Assembly (NCBI RefSeq): GCF_019968765.1
Contig: NZ_CP074149.1
Coordinates: 2,480,001 to 2,544,000 of the forward strand
Length of the DNA: 64,000 nucleotides
Reading direction: 5' to 3'
Source: Enterobacter sp. JBIWA008
Lineage (GTDB): Bacteria; Pseudomonadota; Gammaproteobacteria; Enterobacterales; Enterobacteriaceae
The notes under the pieces were generated by a model. The model ran no database searches. It was not told the DNA's origin and was given only the letters and a program-made list of their open reading frames with translations. Shown here piece after piece: positions 35,949 through 45,389 of the stretch (its first letter is position 1; each line of letters begins with the position of its first letter). A program made the translations under genes and the position numbers.

Positions 35949-37430
35949 TTACTTTTCCCCGTCCCCGATCCGGCTATCAATCCTCTCCTGCATGTAGTCG
36001 TAGAACGGGTTCGAGGTGACCCGCATCAGCGCCTCTTTTCCGACGCTCAACACGGACGTTTCGCCCCAGAGCGCAATTGTCCCCAGGCTGATGCCGTAGC
36101 GGTTTTTCACCCCTGGCTCACGGCCATAGAGATCGTCATCCGGCGGGAACGGAACCGCAACGTGCGACAGCGAATAGACATCCTGCGGCCAGGCCTGCGC
36201 AAGCGGCACGACAGTCTCCCGGGTGCTGCCTGCCGGGGTGATTTTCGCCACCGTCGAGAAACTGTGTGCGTCCGCATTGGTAATAATCGTGACACCGTAA
36301 CGCCTCTGCTCAACCGGCAGCAGCGCCGAGGTTGCCGTCCACGACGACGGTTTGAACAGCGGACGGAAGCTCGCCGCCTGGTTGATATCAAACACCACCA
36401 GCTCGCTGCCGTTTGCCGGAAGCTGGTCAAACAGGCCGGTCACCACCGCGCGGGTGCTGACCGTGGAGTCCATGACCGACTGAAACGCCAGGATCGGCGG
36501 CAAATTTGCCAGCCTTTGTTCCCGCCCCGTGCGGCCAATCTGCTCCTGCAGGGCCTTCGTCAGCAGCCACGACTGGCGGGCGGCGTTCACCGGGAACGAG
36601 TTGTATTTATACGGATTATATTCCGGAGAGATATTCAGCCAGGCCGCTTTGGCAAACGCCGGCAGCAGCGCCGGTAGCCCGGCGAAACCGGCAAACCGAG
36701 CAAAGGCCGTCACGCCGATCATCGGTGAGAGCAGTATCACCTGCTGCGGTTTACGCAGCGCAGGCGCGTCCAGCGCATCGAGGGCATATTTCATCGCCAG
36801 CGCCCCGCCGTTGGAGTAGCCCACCAGATGCAGAGGCGCAGCCTCGCCCGCCAGACGCGTGGCTTCCCGCACGGCAAGGCGCGTTGCCGCGAGCCACATC
36901 TCCCAGTCAACGTCCGTCAGCGCGCCGGGCGCGGTACCGTGCCCGGGCAGGCGCGGCACCACGGCCACAAAGCCGTGCTGCTGATAGTTCACCGCAAGGC
37001 GCCGGACGCTGTAAGGCGAGTCCGTCAAACCGTGCAGCAGCACTACCGCGCCGCGCGGCTTTCCGACAGGCATCAACACCAAGGAGCGGTTGGCATCAGG
37101 CGTAAACTGTCCCGGCCACACCAGGCTCTGGCGATAATAGCGGTTTAACGGGGTTTGTTCCTCGCCCGCTGTTTTCGCCGTCACCGCGCTATCAAGATCG
37201 GCGAAAATCGCCTTTTCCCGGGCGAGATACCCGGCAAAATCGGCGTTATTCATCTCGCGGACGGACATCTCATCGGCCCGCCAGGTGTGCCAGAGGTGCA
37301 GTTCCGGTCCCTGCTGCGAGAGATAGACCCGAACCGCCAGCAGGACGACCAGGACGATCCCCACGACCATTCCTGTTTTCTTTGCAAGCGCCATCAGGCG
37401 CACGCTGATTCGCCAGGGCAAATTCGCCAT
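35949..37430 (-). CDS. Membrane-anchored alpha/beta hydrolase
   Basis: A 493-residue protein with one N-terminal membrane anchor (GMVVGIVLVVLLAVRVYLS, about 20–38) and a large extracytoplasmic domain. VVLLHGLTDSPYSVRRLA gives the oxyanion loop; the nucleophile elbow is GYSNGG (Ser near residue 215); the acid is probably in QSVMDSTVS and the His in NADAHSFST. The fold is lipase/esterase-like, but the C-terminal 150 residues have no clear counterpart that I know. The substrate is unknown. Convergent features are absent; it is divergent from the rpiR-type gene across 266 bases. Confidence 0.83.
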   Translation of the reverse strand: MANLPWRISVRLMALAKKTGMVVGIVLVVLLAVRVYLSQQGPELHLWHTWRADEMSVREMNNADFAGYLAREKAIFADLDSAVTAKTAGEEQTPLNRYYRQSLVWPGQFTPDANRSLVLMPVGKPRGAVVLLHGLTDSPYSVRRLAVNYQQHGFVAVVPRLPGHGTAPGALTDVDWEMWLAATRLAVREATRLAGEAAPLHLVGYSNGGALAMKYALDALDAPALRKPQQVILLSPMIGVTAFARFAGFAGLPALLPAFAKAAWLNISPEYNPYKYNSFPVNAARQSWLLTKALQEQIGRTGREQRLANLPPILAFQSVMDSTVSTRAVVTGLFDQLPANGSELVVFDINQAASFRPLFKPSSWTATSALLPVEQRRYGVTIITNADAHSFSTVAKITPAGSTRETVVPLAQAWPQDVYSLSHVAVPFPPDDDLYGREPGVKNRYGISLGTIALWGETSVLSVGKEALMRVTSNPFYDYMQERIDSRIGDGEK

Positions 37431-37641
37431 GTAGGGATCCCTTTTATGTTCTCAGTACATCTATCTTATCAAAAATGTGAACAGGCTGACTTATTCACCA
37501 AATTCATACCTGCCGGATCGGCCAGCGCACCAAAAGTGAACTACGCTGCACAAATGTTGATCATTGGTTAAACAAATATTGCATGAAGTTTACCGCGCAG
37601 CGGGTTTCATCCGCCCTGTGAATATGGCACGCGTCATGCAT

Positions 37642-37657
37642 TGTTAACCAGGTAACA
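37642..37657. promoter_or_regulatory. Imperfect palindrome upstream of the rpiR–ddp operon
   Basis: TGTTAACCAGGTAACA is an imperfect dyad 40 bases before the ATG at 37697, in the only long intergenic region of the operon. It could be the operator of the RpiR-type regulator; weak evidence. Confidence 0.3.
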
Positions 37658-37696
37658 CAAATTCGGCTATTGACAGCCTGTTAACAGCGAGGCGGT

Positions 37697-38551
37697 ATGA
37701 CGACGAAACCTGAGATGTTCAGCCGTATCGAAGCGACGTTCAGCCAGCTCACGCCCAGCGAAAAGCGGGTCGGAAGCTGGCTGCTGGCGCACGCCGCGCA
37801 AATCCCGTTTGAAACGGCGGAGAGCGTCGGTCAGGCGAGCGGGACCACCGGAATTACCGTCGGACGCTTCCTGCGCAAGCTGGGGTATCGCAATCTGGAA
37901 GATGCCAAAAAGAGCCTGCGCGATCCGTATCAGCCCTGGGGCATGAACGAGAGGCTGGACTCCTGGCAGCAGCAGCGCCACCTGTCCAGCCGCCTTCAGC
38001 ATGCCCTGTCGCTGGAAGTAGATGCCATCACGCAGGTGTACCAGCTGGCGCAAACGGACGCCTTTCGTCAGGTGGTGCACAACCTGGCCCACGCGGACGC
38101 AGTTTTTGTGCTGGGGATCCAGTCCACGCGCGGGATTGCCAACGCCTTCTTCAGCCACCTCGAGTACCTCCGCCCGCGCGTGAGCTATTCGGAGGGCGCT
38201 TCCGGCAGCTGGGTGGAATCGCTGAACTCGGGGTTTTCGCACCCGTACGTTGTGCTGACCGATACGCGCACCTACTCCTCGATGGCCCGCCAGTACTGCC
38301 GCGTCGCCAGCGAGAAAGGCATTCCGCTGGCTTTAATCACCGATATCTGGTGCCCGTGGGCGCGGGATTACCCGATGGATTTACTGCAGGTGAAAACCGA
38401 TACCGGTCATTTCTGGGATTCACTTGCTCCCGTGAGCTGTCTGTTCAACCTGCTGCTGTCGGGCGTGGTGGAAGCGCTGGGTGATGCGCTCCCGGCGCGC
38501 CTGGCGATAAACCGACAATTACAACAAGAGTTTGGTCAATTCGAACGCTAA
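37697..38551 (+). CDS. MurR/RpiR-family regulator heading the ddp operon
   Basis: A 284-residue regulator with an N-terminal HTH_6 domain (MFSRIEATFSQLTPSEKRVG; recognition part TTGITVGRFLRKLGYRNLED, about 48–70) and a C-terminal SIS domain (AVFVLGIQSTRGIANAFFSH to ALITDIWCPWARDY) that in relatives binds phosphosugars. The start has GAGGCGG upstream. It is 12 bases before ddpX on the same strand, so it belongs to the rpiR–ddpXABCDF operon and probably controls it. From memory E. coli ddpX has no such gene in front. The ligand could be a cell-wall sugar derivative, which is inference. Confidence 0.9.
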   Translation: MTTKPEMFSRIEATFSQLTPSEKRVGSWLLAHAAQIPFETAESVGQASGTTGITVGRFLRKLGYRNLEDAKKSLRDPYQPWGMNERLDSWQQQRHLSSRLQHALSLEVDAITQVYQLAQTDAFRQVVHNLAHADAVFVLGIQSTRGIANAFFSHLEYLRPRVSYSEGASGSWVESLNSGFSHPYVVLTDTRTYSSMARQYCRVASEKGIPLALITDIWCPWARDYPMDLLQVKTDTGHFWDSLAPVSCLFNLLLSGVVEALGDALPARLAINRQLQQEFGQFER

Positions 38552-38563
38552 AGGAGCGGAGCT

Positions 38564-39139
38564 ATGCCCGAAGAGAGTGAACTGATTGATGTGGCGAAGA
38601 CGTTTCCCACGCTGCATATCGATCTGAAATACGCCACCGCAGACAACATTACCGGCCGCCCGATCTATCAGGAGGCGCTGTGCCTGCTGCATACCGACGC
38701 GGCCACCGCGCTGGCAAAAGCCATCAGCATTGCCTCACTGGCCGGGCTGAAGCTCGTGGTCTACGACGCCTATCGTCCGCAGCAGGCGCAGGCACAGCTG
38801 TGGGATGCCTGCCCGAACCCGGAATATGTGGTCGACGTGGCGATTGGCTCCAACCACAGCCGCGGTACGGCCATTGACGTCACCCTGATGGATGAACATA
38901 ACGCCGTGCTGGATATGGGTGCCGGTTTTGACGAAATGCACGACCGCTCGCATCCGTATCACCCCTCCGTGCCGCCGCACGCCCAGCGCAACCGTCTGCT
39001 GTTGAACGCCATCATGTTTGGCGGTGGTTTTGTGGGTATCAGCAGCGAATGGTGGCACTTCGAACTGCCGAACGCCGCCAGCTACCCGCTGCTTGACGAC
39101 CGTTTTGCCTGTTTTTCCCTGACGCACACCCCTCTTTAA
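38564..39139 (+). CDS. ddpX: D-alanyl-D-alanine dipeptidase DdpX
   Basis: A 191-residue VanX-type zinc dipeptidase that splits D-Ala-D-Ala. Zinc ligands H98 and D105 lie in GSNHSRGTAIDV, E162 and H165 in SSEWWHFE, and R71 in VYDAYRPQ stabilises the transition state. No signal peptide, so it is cytoplasmic and acts on dipeptide imported by DdpABCDF. The ribosome site AAGGAGCGG precedes the ATG. In E. coli the gene is induced in stationary phase by sigma-S to use D-Ala from peptidoglycan turnover. Confidence 0.95.
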   Translation: MPEESELIDVAKTFPTLHIDLKYATADNITGRPIYQEALCLLHTDAATALAKAISIASLAGLKLVVYDAYRPQQAQAQLWDACPNPEYVVDVAIGSNHSRGTAIDVTLMDEHNAVLDMGAGFDEMHDRSHPYHPSVPPHAQRNRLLLNAIMFGGGFVGISSEWWHFELPNAASYPLLDDRFACFSLTHTPL

Positions 39140-39154
39140 ACCTGGAGCACTGCC

Positions 39155-40687
39155 ATGAAAACATCGCTTCTCTCGACCGTAATTGCCGCCACGCTGGCCC
39201 TGAGTGCACCGCTGGCGCTGGCTGCCGTCCCGAAAGACATGCTGGCGATCGGTAAAGCCGCCGACCCGCAAACGCTCGATCCTGCCATCACCATTGATAA
39301 CAACGACTGGACCGTCACCTATCCGTCCTACCAGCGTCTGGTCAAGTACAAGCCAGGCTCTACCGAGGTGGAAGGCGATCTGTCGACGGGCTGGAAGGCG
39401 TCCGACGATCAGAAAGAGTGGACCTTTACCCTGGCGGATAACGCAAAATTCTCCGACGGCACGCCGGTCACCGCTGAGGCGGTCAAACTCTCCTTTGAGC
39501 GCCTGCTGAAGCTCGGCCAGGGGCCGTCTGAAGCCTTCCCGAAAGACCTGAAAATTGATGCCGTCGATGACCATACGGTTAAATTCACCCTCAGCCAGCC
39601 GTTCGCGCCTTTCCTGTACACGCTGGCAAACGACGGGGCGTCCATTATTAACCCAGCGGTGCTGAAGGCCAATGCGGCAGACGATGCGCGCGGTTTTCTG
39701 GCGCAAAACACCGCCGGCTCCGGGCCGTTTATGCTGAAAAGCTGGCAGAAAGGCCAGCAGCTGATCCTGGTGCCTAACCCCCACTGGCAGGGTGAGAAGC
39801 CGCACTTCAAGCGCGTATCGGTGAAAATTATCGGTGAGAGCGCCTCGCGCCGATTGCAGCTTTCCCGCGGCGATCTGGACATTGCCGACTCCCTGCCGGT
39901 CGATCAGCTCGCGGCTCTGAAGCAGGAAGGCAAAGTCGCCGTCGCGGAATACCCGTCCCTGCGCGTGACTTACCTCTATCTCAACAACAGCAAAGCGCCG
40001 CTCAATCAGGTGGATTTACGCCGGGCAATCTCCTGGGCGACGGATTACCAGGGGATGGTGAAAGGCATTCTGAGCGGCAACGGCAAGCAGATGCGCGGCC
40101 CGATCCCGGAAGGCATGTGGGGCTATGACGCCACGGCAATGCAGTACAGCTTTGACGAGGCCAAAGCCAAAGCGGCGCTGGACAAGGTCAAAGACAAACC
40201 CGCCAGCCTGACCTTCCTCTACTCGGATAACGACCCGAACTGGGAGCCGATCGCCCTCTCCACTCAGGCCAGCCTCGGCAAGATCGGCATTAGCGTGAAG
40301 CTGGAAAAACTGGCCAATGCCACCATGCGCGACCGCGTTGGAAAAGGCGATTACGACATTGCCATCGGCAACTGGAGCCCGGACTTTGCCGATCCGTACA
40401 TGTTCATGAACTACTGGTTCGAATCAGACAAAAAAGGGCTGCCGGGCAACCGTTCGTTCTATGAGAACAAAGAGGTCGATTCACTGCTGCAGGCGGCGCT
40501 GAAAACCACCGACCAGGCGGAACGCACCAAAGATTACCAGCAGGCGCAAAAGGTGGTTATCGACGAGGCGGCCTACGTTTATCTGTTCCAGAAAAACTAC
40601 CAGCTGGCGATGAACAAAGAGGTCAAAGGCTTCACCTTTAATCCGATGCTCGAGCAGGTGTTCAACATCGCCACCATGAGCAAATAA
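39155..40687 (+). CDS. ddpA: D,D-dipeptide-binding periplasmic protein DdpA
   Basis: A 510-residue SBP_bac_5 family binding protein. Signal peptide MKTSLLSTVIAATLALSAPLALAA; mature part with GKAADPQTLDPAITIDNNDW, the family lobe I motif DNAKFSDGTPVTAEAVKLSF and C-terminal YVYLFQKNYQLAMNKEVKGF. It captures D,D-dipeptides for the DdpBCDF transporter. It begins 15 bases after ddpX with CCTGGAGCACTGCC before ATG. Confidence 0.93.
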   Translation: MKTSLLSTVIAATLALSAPLALAAVPKDMLAIGKAADPQTLDPAITIDNNDWTVTYPSYQRLVKYKPGSTEVEGDLSTGWKASDDQKEWTFTLADNAKFSDGTPVTAEAVKLSFERLLKLGQGPSEAFPKDLKIDAVDDHTVKFTLSQPFAPFLYTLANDGASIINPAVLKANAADDARGFLAQNTAGSGPFMLKSWQKGQQLILVPNPHWQGEKPHFKRVSVKIIGESASRRLQLSRGDLDIADSLPVDQLAALKQEGKVAVAEYPSLRVTYLYLNNSKAPLNQVDLRRAISWATDYQGMVKGILSGNGKQMRGPIPEGMWGYDATAMQYSFDEAKAKAALDKVKDKPASLTFLYSDNDPNWEPIALSTQASLGKIGISVKLEKLANATMRDRVGKGDYDIAIGNWSPDFADPYMFMNYWFESDKKGLPGNRSFYENKEVDSLLQAALKTTDQAERTKDYQQAQKVVIDEAAYVYLFQKNYQLAMNKEVKGFTFNPMLEQVFNIATMSK

Positions 40688-40710
40688 CGGTTCTCGCCGG
40701 GGGAAAGCGT

Positions 40711-41733
40711 ATGACGTTCTGGAGCATAGTGCGCCAGCGCTGCTGGGGGTTAATCCTGGTGGTGGCCGGTGTCTGTATTATCACCTTTATTATTTCACAC
40801 CTGATCCCCGGCGATCCGGCCCGCCTGCTGGCCGGCGATCGTGCCAGCGACGAAATCGTGCAGAACATTCGCCAGCAGCTAGGGCTGGACCAGCCGCTGT
40901 ACGTTCAGTTTGGCCGCTACGTGGACGCCCTGGCCCACGGTGATTTAGGCACGTCCATCCGTACCGGACGCCCGGTCGCGGAGGACCTGAAGGCCTTTTT
41001 CCCCGCCACGCTGGAGCTGGCCTTTTGTTCTCTGCTGCTGGCGCTGGTCATCGGCGTGCCGCTGGGGATTTTGTCGGCGGTGTACCGCAACCGCTGGCTG
41101 GATCACCTGGTGCGTTTAATGGCGATGACCGGGATCTCCACCCCGGCTTTCTGGCTTGGGCTGGGCGTCATTGTCCTGTTCTACGGGCACCTGCAGATCC
41201 TGCCGGGCGGCGGCAGGCTGGACGACTGGCTAGACCCGCCGACGCACGTCACCGGGTTTTATCTGCTGGACGCCCTGCTGGAAGGCAATGGAGAGGTCTT
41301 TTTCAATGCGCTACAGCACCTGATTTTGCCCTCGCTGACGCTGGCGTTTGTGCATCTCGGCATCGTGGCGCGCCAGGTGCGCTCGGCGATGCTGGAGCAG
41401 CTTAGCGAGGACTACATCCGCACGGCCCGCGCCAGCGGCCTGCCCGGCTGGTACATCATCCTGCGCTACGCCCTGCCGAATGCGATGATCCCGTCGATTA
41501 CCGTTCTCGGGCTGGCGCTGGGCGATCTGCTCTACGGCGCCGTGTTGACCGAAACCGTCTTTGCCTGGCCGGGAATGGGCGCGTGGGTGGTGACGTCCAT
41601 TCAGGCGCTCGATTTCCCTGCCGTGATGGGCTTTGCCGTCGTTGTTTCGCTGGCCTACGTGCTGGTTAATCTGGTGGTCGATCTGCTTTATCTGTGGATT
41701 GACCCGCGAATCGGGCGCGGAGGTGCCGAATGA
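40711..41733 (+). CDS. ddpB: D,D-dipeptide ABC permease DdpB
   Basis: A 340-residue DppB-type permease with six membrane helices. The first helix is WGLILVVAGVCIITFIISHL followed by the family LIPGDPARLLAG motif; the EAA loop that docks the ATPase is RTARASGLPGWYIILRYALP. The stop overlaps the ddpC start (ATGA). Confidence 0.93.
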   Translation: MTFWSIVRQRCWGLILVVAGVCIITFIISHLIPGDPARLLAGDRASDEIVQNIRQQLGLDQPLYVQFGRYVDALAHGDLGTSIRTGRPVAEDLKAFFPATLELAFCSLLLALVIGVPLGILSAVYRNRWLDHLVRLMAMTGISTPAFWLGLGVIVLFYGHLQILPGGGRLDDWLDPPTHVTGFYLLDALLEGNGEVFFNALQHLILPSLTLAFVHLGIVARQVRSAMLEQLSEDYIRTARASGLPGWYIILRYALPNAMIPSITVLGLALGDLLYGAVLTETVFAWPGMGAWVVTSIQALDFPAVMGFAVVVSLAYVLVNLVVDLLYLWIDPRIGRGGAE

Positions 41734-42623
41734 TGTTAACGCAGGAAACGACCGTCCCGGTTAAAACCGCCAGACAACGCATCAACTGGGCAAAGCTGCT
41801 CTGGATGCTGCGTCAAAGCCCGCTCACGATCGTTGGCGGCGTCATTATGATTGCGATGCTCTTCCTGATGGTGGCTTCGCCGTGGATCGTGCCCCATGAC
41901 CCGAACGCGCTGGATCTTACCGCCCGGCTGCAGGCGCCGTCCGCGCAACACTGGTTTGGTACCGACGAGGTGGGACGCGACCTGTTCAGCCGCGTGCTGA
42001 CGGGCAGCCAGCAGTCGATTACCGCCGGGCTGGCGGTGGTGGCGATTGCGGGCGGCATTGGCTCACTGCTGGGCTGTTTTTCCGGCGTGCTGGGCGGGCG
42101 CGGCGACGCCATCATCATGCGGGTGATGGACATTATGCTCTCCATTCCCTCCCTGGTGCTGACCATGGCGCTGGCCGCCGCGCTCGGCCCGAGCCTGTTC
42201 AACGCCATGCTGGCGATTGGGATTGTCCGCATCCCGTTTTACGTCCGCCTGGCGCGCGGGCAAACCCTGGTGGTACGCCAGTTTACCTACGTGCAGGCTG
42301 CCCGCACGTTTGGCGCTTCCCGCTGGCATTTGATCCGCTGGCATATCCTGCGCAACGCCCTGCCGCCGCTGATCGTGCAGGCGTCGCTGGATATCGGCAG
42401 CGCCATTCTGATGGCCGCCACGCTGGGGTTTATTGGCCTGGGCGCGCAGCAGCCCACCGCCGAGTGGGGCGCAATGGTGGCCGTTGGCCGGAACTACGTT
42501 CTCGATCAGTGGTGGTATTGCGCCTTTCCCGGTGCGGCGATTTTGATTACCGCCGTGGGCTTTAATTTGTTTGGCGACGGTATCCGCGATCTGCTGGATC
42601 CGAAATCGGGAGGCAAACAGTGA
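41730..42623 (+). CDS. ddpC: D,D-dipeptide ABC permease DdpC
   Basis: A 297-residue DppC-type permease. An N-terminal OppC_N segment (LLWMLRQSPLTIVGGVIMIA) precedes five further helices, with HWFGTDEVGRDLFSRVLTGS typical of the family and the EAA loop QAARTFGASRWHLIRWHILR. It overlaps ddpB by four bases and its TGA overlaps the ddpD start. Confidence 0.93.
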   Translation: MMLTQETTVPVKTARQRINWAKLLWMLRQSPLTIVGGVIMIAMLFLMVASPWIVPHDPNALDLTARLQAPSAQHWFGTDEVGRDLFSRVLTGSQQSITAGLAVVAIAGGIGSLLGCFSGVLGGRGDAIIMRVMDIMLSIPSLVLTMALAAALGPSLFNAMLAIGIVRIPFYVRLARGQTLVVRQFTYVQAARTFGASRWHLIRWHILRNALPPLIVQASLDIGSAILMAATLGFIGLGAQQPTAEWGAMVAVGRNYVLDQWWYCAFPGAAILITAVGFNLFGDGIRDLLDPKSGGKQ

Positions 42624-43609
42624 TGACCGACTCGGTACTCAATATTGAAGACCTGCACCTGAGCTTTCCGATTTTTCGCGGGGAGGTCCACGCGCTTAAC
42701 CACGTCTCGCTGGAAATCAACAGGGGCGAAATTGTCGGCGTGGTGGGCGAGTCGGGGTCGGGTAAATCCGTGACCGCCATGCTCGCCATGCGCCTGCTGC
42801 CGGAAGGGAGCTACCGCATTCATCACGGTCAGGTGAAGTTACTCGGCGAAAACGTCCTGACGGCGTCCGAGAAGCAGCTTCGCCAGTGGCGCGGAGCCAG
42901 AGTGGCGATGATTTTTCAGGAGCCCATGACCGCCCTCAATCCGACGCGGCGGATTGGCAAACAGATGGTGGAGGTGATCCGCCAGCATCAGCAGCTTTCG
43001 CGGCGCGAGGCGCAGCAGAAGACGATTACCCTGCTGGAAGAGATGCAAATCCCGGACGCGAAGCAGGTCATGGAGCGCTATCCGTTTGAACTCTCCGGCG
43101 GCATGCGCCAGCGGGTGATGATCGCCCTTGCCTTCTCCTGTGAGCCGGAGCTGATCATTGCCGACGAACCGACCACCGCGCTGGACGTTACCGTCCAGCT
43201 GCAGGTGCTGCGCCTGCTGAAGCACAAGGCGCGGGCCAGCGGGACCTCGGTGCTGTTTATCAGCCACGATATGGCCGTGGTGTCCCAGCTCTGCGACAGA
43301 ATGTACGTGATGTATGCGGGCAGCGTGATCGAGAGTGGCGCCACGCAAACGCTGATCCACCGCCCTGTACACCCTTATTCCATTGGCCTGCTGCAGTGCG
43401 CGCCGGAACACGGCCAGCCGCGCGCCCCGCTTCCCGCCATCCCCGGGACGGTGCCCAACCTCAGCCAGCTTCCGCAGGGATGCGCGTTTCGCGAGCGCTG
43501 CTTTGCAGCCGGGGCGAAATGCAGCGAAACGCCGCGCTTAGCGCCCACTGGCGCAGAAGGCCAACAGGCCGCCTGCTGGTATCCGCAACGGGAGAAACAC
43601 CATGACTGA
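42623..43609 (+). CDS. ddpD: D,D-dipeptide ABC ATPase DdpD
   Basis: A 328-residue DppD-type ATPase: Walker A GESGSGKSVT, Q-loop IFQEPMTALNP, signature LSGGMRQRVMIALA, Walker B LIIADEPTTALD, H-loop FISHDM, and a C-terminal oligopeptide-transporter extension with the cysteines of GCAFRERCFAAGAKCSE, which in DppD relatives bind an iron-sulfur cluster. ATG 42623 is preferred over GTG 42620 because it matches the E. coli N-terminus; it overlaps the ddpC stop as TGATG. Confidence 0.93.
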   Translation: MTDSVLNIEDLHLSFPIFRGEVHALNHVSLEINRGEIVGVVGESGSGKSVTAMLAMRLLPEGSYRIHHGQVKLLGENVLTASEKQLRQWRGARVAMIFQEPMTALNPTRRIGKQMVEVIRQHQQLSRREAQQKTITLLEEMQIPDAKQVMERYPFELSGGMRQRVMIALAFSCEPELIIADEPTTALDVTVQLQVLRLLKHKARASGTSVLFISHDMAVVSQLCDRMYVMYAGSVIESGATQTLIHRPVHPYSIGLLQCAPEHGQPRAPLPAIPGTVPNLSQLPQGCAFRERCFAAGAKCSETPRLAPTGAEGQQAACWYPQREKHHD

Positions 43610-44531
43610 TGTACTGCTGGAACTGGATAGCGTGCACGTGAACTTTGCGGCGCGCAAAAACTGGCTGGGGCGCGTAACTGAACAGGTCCATGCCCTCAAC
43701 GGGCTCGATCTCCAGATCCATCGGGGGGAAACGCTGGGCATTGTCGGGGAATCCGGCTGCGGGAAAAGCACGCTGGCACAGCTGCTGATGGGCATGCTTA
43801 AACCCAGCACCGGTGCGTGCCAGCGGGCGCACCACGCGGGCGGCATGCAGATGGTGTTTCAGGATCCGCTCTCCTCGCTCGATCCGCGATTGCCGGTCTG
43901 GCGCATCATCACCGAGCCGGTGTGGGTGCAAAAACGTAGCAGCGAGCGCGAGCGCCGCCAGCTGGCGGAGGATCTGGCGCTGCAGGTGGGCATTCGCCCG
44001 GAATATCTCGACAGGCTTCCGCACGCCTTCTCCGGCGGGCAGCGCCAGCGCATCGCCATCGCCCGGGCGCTCTCGTCCGATCCCGATATCATCGTGCTCG
44101 ATGAACCCACCAGCGCGCTGGATATCTCCGTGCAGGCGCAAATCCTCAACCTGCTGGTGACCCTGCAGCAGCAGCGTAATCTGACCTACGTGTTAATCTC
44201 GCATAACGTCTCGGTGGTCAGACACATGAGCGACCGGGTGGCGGTGATGTACCTCGGGCAGATTGTGGAGCTGGGCAGCGCCGCGCAGGTGCTTGGCGAT
44301 CCGCGCCATCCCTACACCCGCCTGTTGCTCGACTCGGTTCCCCGCACCGGTGAACCGCTGGATGAAAATCTGGCGTTACGCAAAACGGACCTTCCCGGCA
44401 ACCGTCATCTACCCGAAGGCTGTTTTTTCCGCGACCGTTGCCCGATGGCAGCGCAGGGGTGTGAACGGCCGCAGCCGCTACAGCCCTCACTCGAGGGCCG
44501 TAACGTCCGCTGCTGGCGCAGTCTGGATTAG
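43602..44531 (+). CDS. ddpF: D,D-dipeptide ABC ATPase DdpF
   Basis: A 309-residue DppF-type ATPase and last gene of the operon: Walker A GESGCGKSTL, Q-loop VFQDPLSSLDP, signature FSGGQRQRIAIARAL, Walker B IIVLDEPTSALD, and the C-terminal CFFRDRCPMAAQGCERP cysteine motif. It overlaps ddpD by eight bases. Its TAG overlaps the stop of the convergent SDR gene, so no terminator fits between them. Confidence 0.93.
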   Translation: MTDVLLELDSVHVNFAARKNWLGRVTEQVHALNGLDLQIHRGETLGIVGESGCGKSTLAQLLMGMLKPSTGACQRAHHAGGMQMVFQDPLSSLDPRLPVWRIITEPVWVQKRSSERERRQLAEDLALQVGIRPEYLDRLPHAFSGGQRQRIAIARALSSDPDIIVLDEPTSALDISVQAQILNLLVTLQQQRNLTYVLISHNVSVVRHMSDRVAVMYLGQIVELGSAAQVLGDPRHPYTRLLLDSVPRTGEPLDENLALRKTDLPGNRHLPEGCFFRDRCPMAAQGCERPQPLQPSLEGRNVRCWRSLD

Positions 44532-45277
44532 ATTTGCGCCATTCCGCCGTCCACAAACAGCTCGGTGGCGTTTATAAAGCTGGCCGCATCGGAGGCCAGA
44601 AATGCCACCGCCTTACCCACCTCGCCCGGCGCGCCTAAACGTCCGAGCGGTACCTGCGCGGCCAGCGCGTCGTACAGCCCCTGACGGTGTTCTTCCGGCA
44701 CCAGATCGCCGAGACCTGGCGTTTTGATCGGGCCCGGGCTCACCACGTTGACGCGGATCCCGCGGCCCTGCAAATCCAGCGCCCAGGAGCGGGCAAAGTT
44801 GCGCACGGCGGCCTTACTGGCGCTGTAGACGCTGAAGTTGGCCGTCCCTTTGATGGAGACCGTCGAGCCGGTAAGAATAATCGACGATCCGGCGGACAGC
44901 AGCGGCAGCGCCTTCTGCACCGTAAACAGCACCCCGCGAACGTTGGTACCAAAAATCCGGTCAAACTGCTCTTCGGTGATCGCGCCCAGCGGCAGCATAT
45001 CGCCGCCACCGGCATTGGCGAACAGGATATCAAGACGGCCTTCTTCTTTGGCTATCCGGGCATAAACCTCATCCAGATCGGCAAGCTTTGAGACATCCGC
45101 GCGAATGCCTGTTGCGGTGGAAGCAATTTCCGCCACCGCCGCGTCCAGCTCGGCCTGGCGACGCCCGGTGATGTAAACCTTCGCGCCCTGCGCCGCCAGC
45201 TCCTGCGCCGTGGCAAGACCAATACCGGTGCTGCCGCCGGTGACCAGTGCGATTTTTCCTGCGAGAGTCGTGTTCAT
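44528..45277 (-). CDS. Short-chain dehydrogenase/reductase (SDR)
   Basis: A 249-residue classical SDR. NAD(P)-binding TGGSTGIGLATA near residue 13, with R in ITGRRQAELD suggesting NADP preference; NAGGGDM; catalytic Ser in LTGSTVSIKG and Tyr-x3-Lys in YSASKAAVRN; ending ELFVDGGMAQI. The start is ATG 45277 (AAAGG upstream) rather than the longer frame from 45328. The substrate is unknown. Divergent from a LysR gene 112 bases away, a common layout in which the LysR protein controls the oxidoreductase. Confidence 0.9.
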   Translation of the reverse strand: MNTTLAGKIALVTGGSTGIGLATAQELAAQGAKVYITGRRQAELDAAVAEIASTATGIRADVSKLADLDEVYARIAKEEGRLDILFANAGGGDMLPLGAITEEQFDRIFGTNVRGVLFTVQKALPLLSAGSSIILTGSTVSIKGTANFSVYSASKAAVRNFARSWALDLQGRGIRVNVVSPGPIKTPGLGDLVPEEHRQGLYDALAAQVPLGRLGAPGEVGKAVAFLASDAASFINATELFVDGGMAQI

Positions 45278-45389
45278 GTCATTTACCTTTTTGTGTTTGC
45301 GTTGGACAAACTTTAGCCCTTGCGGCATTTGTGAAAAACGGGCAAAAATGAAAATGACTATTCACCCACAGAAATAATCAGAGGTCATC

